Shown: one piece after another, positions 62,493 to 64,000 of the stretch
How the letters are laid out: the number at the start of each line of letters is the position of its first letter
Position numbering within the stretch: the first letter of the stretch is position 1
Origin: Brachybacterium massiliense
GTDB lineage: Bacteria > Actinomycetota > Actinomycetes > Actinomycetales > Dermabacteraceae
NCBI RefSeq assembly: GCF_900184245.1
Contig: NZ_FXXB01000008.1
Location: forward strand, 806,001-870,000
Direction of reading: 5' to 3'
DNA: 64,000 nt
Made by a program: the position numbers and the translations under genes
Notes under the pieces: generated by a model
Databases searched by the model: none
The model's input: only the letters and a program-made list of their open reading frames with translations
Told to the model about the DNA's origin: nothing

Positions 62493-63484
62493 AGCCCCGC
62501 CTGCCGGCGGGAGCGGATCAGCACGATGAACACGGGCACGCCGATCAGGGCGGTCATCACGCCCACCTGCACCTCGGCGGGCGGGGCGATGACGCGGCCG
62601 ATCACGTCGGCCAGCAGGATCAGCACGGGCCCGGCCAGCAGCGTGAGCGGAATGATGCGCCGGTAGTCGCCGCCCACCAGCAGCCGGGCGGCATGGGGGA
62701 CGACCAGGCCGAGGAAGCCGATCGGGCCGGCGAGCGCGACGGCCGCCCCGCACAGCAGCACGATCGCGATGCCGAGCAGCACCCGAGCGGCGGTGACGTT
62801 GACGCCGAGCCCCACGGCGGCGTCGTCCCCGAGGGAGAGGGCGTTGAGGGTGGGCGCGGCCAGCAGCACGAGCAGCACGCCGGCGGCCATGAAGGTGCCC
62901 ACGGTGGCGACCTCGCCGAGGCTGCGGGCGCCGAGCGTGCCCACCTGCCAGAAGCGCATCCGGTCCAGCGAGGCCTGGTCCAGCAGCACCAGGGCGTTGA
63001 TCACCGAGCCGAGCCCGGCGGTGACCGCGGCGCCGGCCAGGGCGAGCTTGACCGGGGTGGCGCCGTCCCGGCCGAGGGAGGAGACGGCGTAGACCGCGAC
63101 GGTGCCGAGCGCGGCGCCCACGAAGGCGAAGAGCATGAACTCGGTGACCGAGGAGATCGACAGCAGGTAGATGGCGGTGACCACGGCCGCGGCGGCGCCC
63201 GCGTTCAGCCCCAGGATCCCGGGATCGGCCAGCGGGTTGCGGGTCATGCCCTGCATCGCGGCACCGGCCACGGCGAGGGAGGCGCCCACGGCGATGCCGG
63301 CGACGGTGCGCTCGAGGCGGGCATGGATCACCACGTGGTCCGCCTGCGCGGCGTCGAAGCGCACGAGCGCCTCCCACACCGTGGCGGGGTCGACGGCGCG
63401 CGCCCCGACCAGGAGGGAGAGCCCTCCCGCCACCGCCAGGGCGAGGACCCCGGCGGTGAGGGCGAGCAGGGGCGGACGACCCAC
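62489..63484 (-). CDS. Iron-siderophore ABC permease (FecCD family, first)
   Basis: Permease of 331 residues with the family loop RTVAGIAVGASLAVAGAAMQ, LNALSLGDDAAVGLGVN and GFLGLVVPHAARLLVG. GTG at 63484 lies one base after the binding-protein stop. It pairs with the downstream permease to form the membrane channel. Confidence 0.92.
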   Translation of the reverse strand: MGRPPLLALTAGVLALAVAGGLSLLVGARAVDPATVWEALVRFDAAQADHVVIHARLERTVAGIAVGASLAVAGAAMQGMTRNPLADPGILGLNAGAAAAVVTAIYLLSISSVTEFMLFAFVGAALGTVAVYAVSSLGRDGATPVKLALAGAAVTAGLGSVINALVLLDQASLDRMRFWQVGTLGARSLGEVATVGTFMAAGVLLVLLAAPTLNALSLGDDAAVGLGVNVTAARVLLGIAIVLLCGAAVALAGPIGFLGLVVPHAARLLVGGDYRRIIPLTLLAGPVLILLADVIGRVIAPPAEVQVGVMTALIGVPVFIVLIRSRRQAGL

Positions 63485-63485
63485 C

Positions 63486-64000
63486 TCAGGCCCGGGCGGC
63501 CTGGACCGCGTCCAGCACGGAGGGGACGACGTTCTCGATCGCCCAGGGCAGGCTCAGCGCGCTCGCGGCGGAGACCGACAGGGTCAGGTGGTCGTCGTCG
63601 GTGATCACCAGCGCGCCGCTGGCCACGGCGGGGATCTGCGCGAACAGCGGGTTGTCCTGGAAGCTCTCGACGGTGTCCCCCGCGGCGCCCCAGGTGTAGA
63701 GGATGTCGCTGACCAGCTCGTCGGACCGCTCGGCGGACCAGGAGAAGGCGAAGGTGCTCTCGTCCTCGGTGTTCTCGGTGACCACCTCGGCCTGGGTCAT
63801 GCCGAGCGCGGTGAAGAAGCGGGGGCGGGTGTCCCCGGCGGTGTAGATGTTGATCGAGTCGTCGGAGAGGCCGAGGGTCCCTGCGATGAAGGTGGACTCC
63901 TTGACCTCAGGGTTGTCCTCGCCCACGGCGGCGAGCTGCGCGGTGACGTCCTCGATGATCTGCTCGGCCTCGGCGGAGCGGCCGGTGGCGGCGCCGATCA
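63486..64000 (-). CDS. Iron-siderophore binding protein (N-terminus outside window)
   Basis: C-terminal ~170 residues of a FepB/FecB-type binding protein, running out of the window at 64000. Visible: INIYTAGDTRPRFFTALGM, SDELVSDILYTWG, NPLFAQIPAVASGALVIT and the terminal helix region ALSLPWAIENVVPSVLDAV. First known gene of the siderophore operon order SBP-permease-permease-ATPase fusion. Signal peptide and any iron box lie beyond the edge. Confidence 0.88.
   Translation of the reverse strand, partial: IGAATGRSAEAEQIIEDVTAQLAAVGEDNPEVKESTFIAGTLGLSDDSINIYTAGDTRPRFFTALGMTQAEVVTENTEDESTFAFSWSAERSDELVSDILYTWGAAGDTVESFQDNPLFAQIPAVASGALVITDDDHLTLSVSAASALSLPWAIENVVPSVLDAVQAARA

Noticed and set aside
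59566..64000. Iron box (IdeR/DmdR) for the siderophore operon
   Set aside because: No TTAGGTTAG-type palindrome was found inside the window; the operon promoter lies beyond position 64000.

Overview
The window is a 64-kb chromosomal stretch from a very GC-rich actinobacterium. It carries mycothiol synthase (mshD), a WhiB protein, a Tad/Flp pilus locus beside a DUF1998 helicase and topA, and a nth-crp-MBL-RidA-whiB-ponA cluster, all arranged much as in Mycobacterium and relatives. The gene content fits the Micrococcales; a Brachybacterium-like Dermabacteraceae member is my best guess, inferred from content only. No phage, insertion sequence, rRNA or CRISPR array is visible. Most coding regions are packed with ATGA/GTGA stop-start overlaps. 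Many starts lack a Shine-Dalgarno sequence and instead carry TAnnnT exactly 6-7 nt upstream, the signature of leaderless mRNAs.

Layout. 1-5.9 kb: phosphate uptake operon pstS-pstC-pstA (reverse, pstA cut by the window edge) with a PHO-box-like direct repeat upstream, then a DUF4190 membrane protein, a NUDIX/histidine-phosphatase fusion (MutT1-like) and mshD. 6.1-11.1 kb: forward membrane and housekeeping genes (33-residue microprotein, nitrobindin-like protein, YgfZ-like protein, FUSC-type membrane protein, DUF2516). 11.3-16.6 kb: class II aldolase, SpoU methyltransferase, DedA, a frameshifted zinc metallopeptidase, pyrE and an SDR. 16.6-23.4 kb: xthA, a MerR regulator and a Tad locus (CpaE/Ssd, TadA, a fused TadB-TadC, Flp pilin, TadE and a TadE-like protein). 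23.4-37.9 kb: helicase, methyltransferase, PAP2 phosphatase and topA. A sugar ABC importer (no ATPase) plus a Gfo/Idh/MocA oxidoreductase sits between topA and tmk-holB. 38-47.7 kb: DUF3027, cold-shock protein, CoA-type NUDIX, nth, crp, MBL, RidA, DUF4177, whiB, a PASTA penicillin-binding protein and a phosphoesterase. 47.8-56 kb: tRNA-Pro, an NlpC/P60 hydrolase, GH20 hexosaminidase, a LytR_C protein, a fibril-repeat surface protein and maltokinase. 56-64 kb: an isolated JetC-type SMC ATPase, then a siderophore uptake operon with a fused ABC ATPase/siderophore-interacting protein, two FecCD permeases and a partial binding protein.

Most notable: (i) a full-length Wadjet JetC-type SMC with its own leaderless promoter and no JetA, JetB or JetD nearby; (ii) the ATPase-ferric reductase fusion with a strong internal ribosome binding site that could release the reductase separately; (iii) three unrelated genes whose stop codon starts a tandem repeat (13, 25 and 53 nt units); (iv) a systematic set of leaderless promoters; (v) a one-base frameshift in a metallopeptidase gene.
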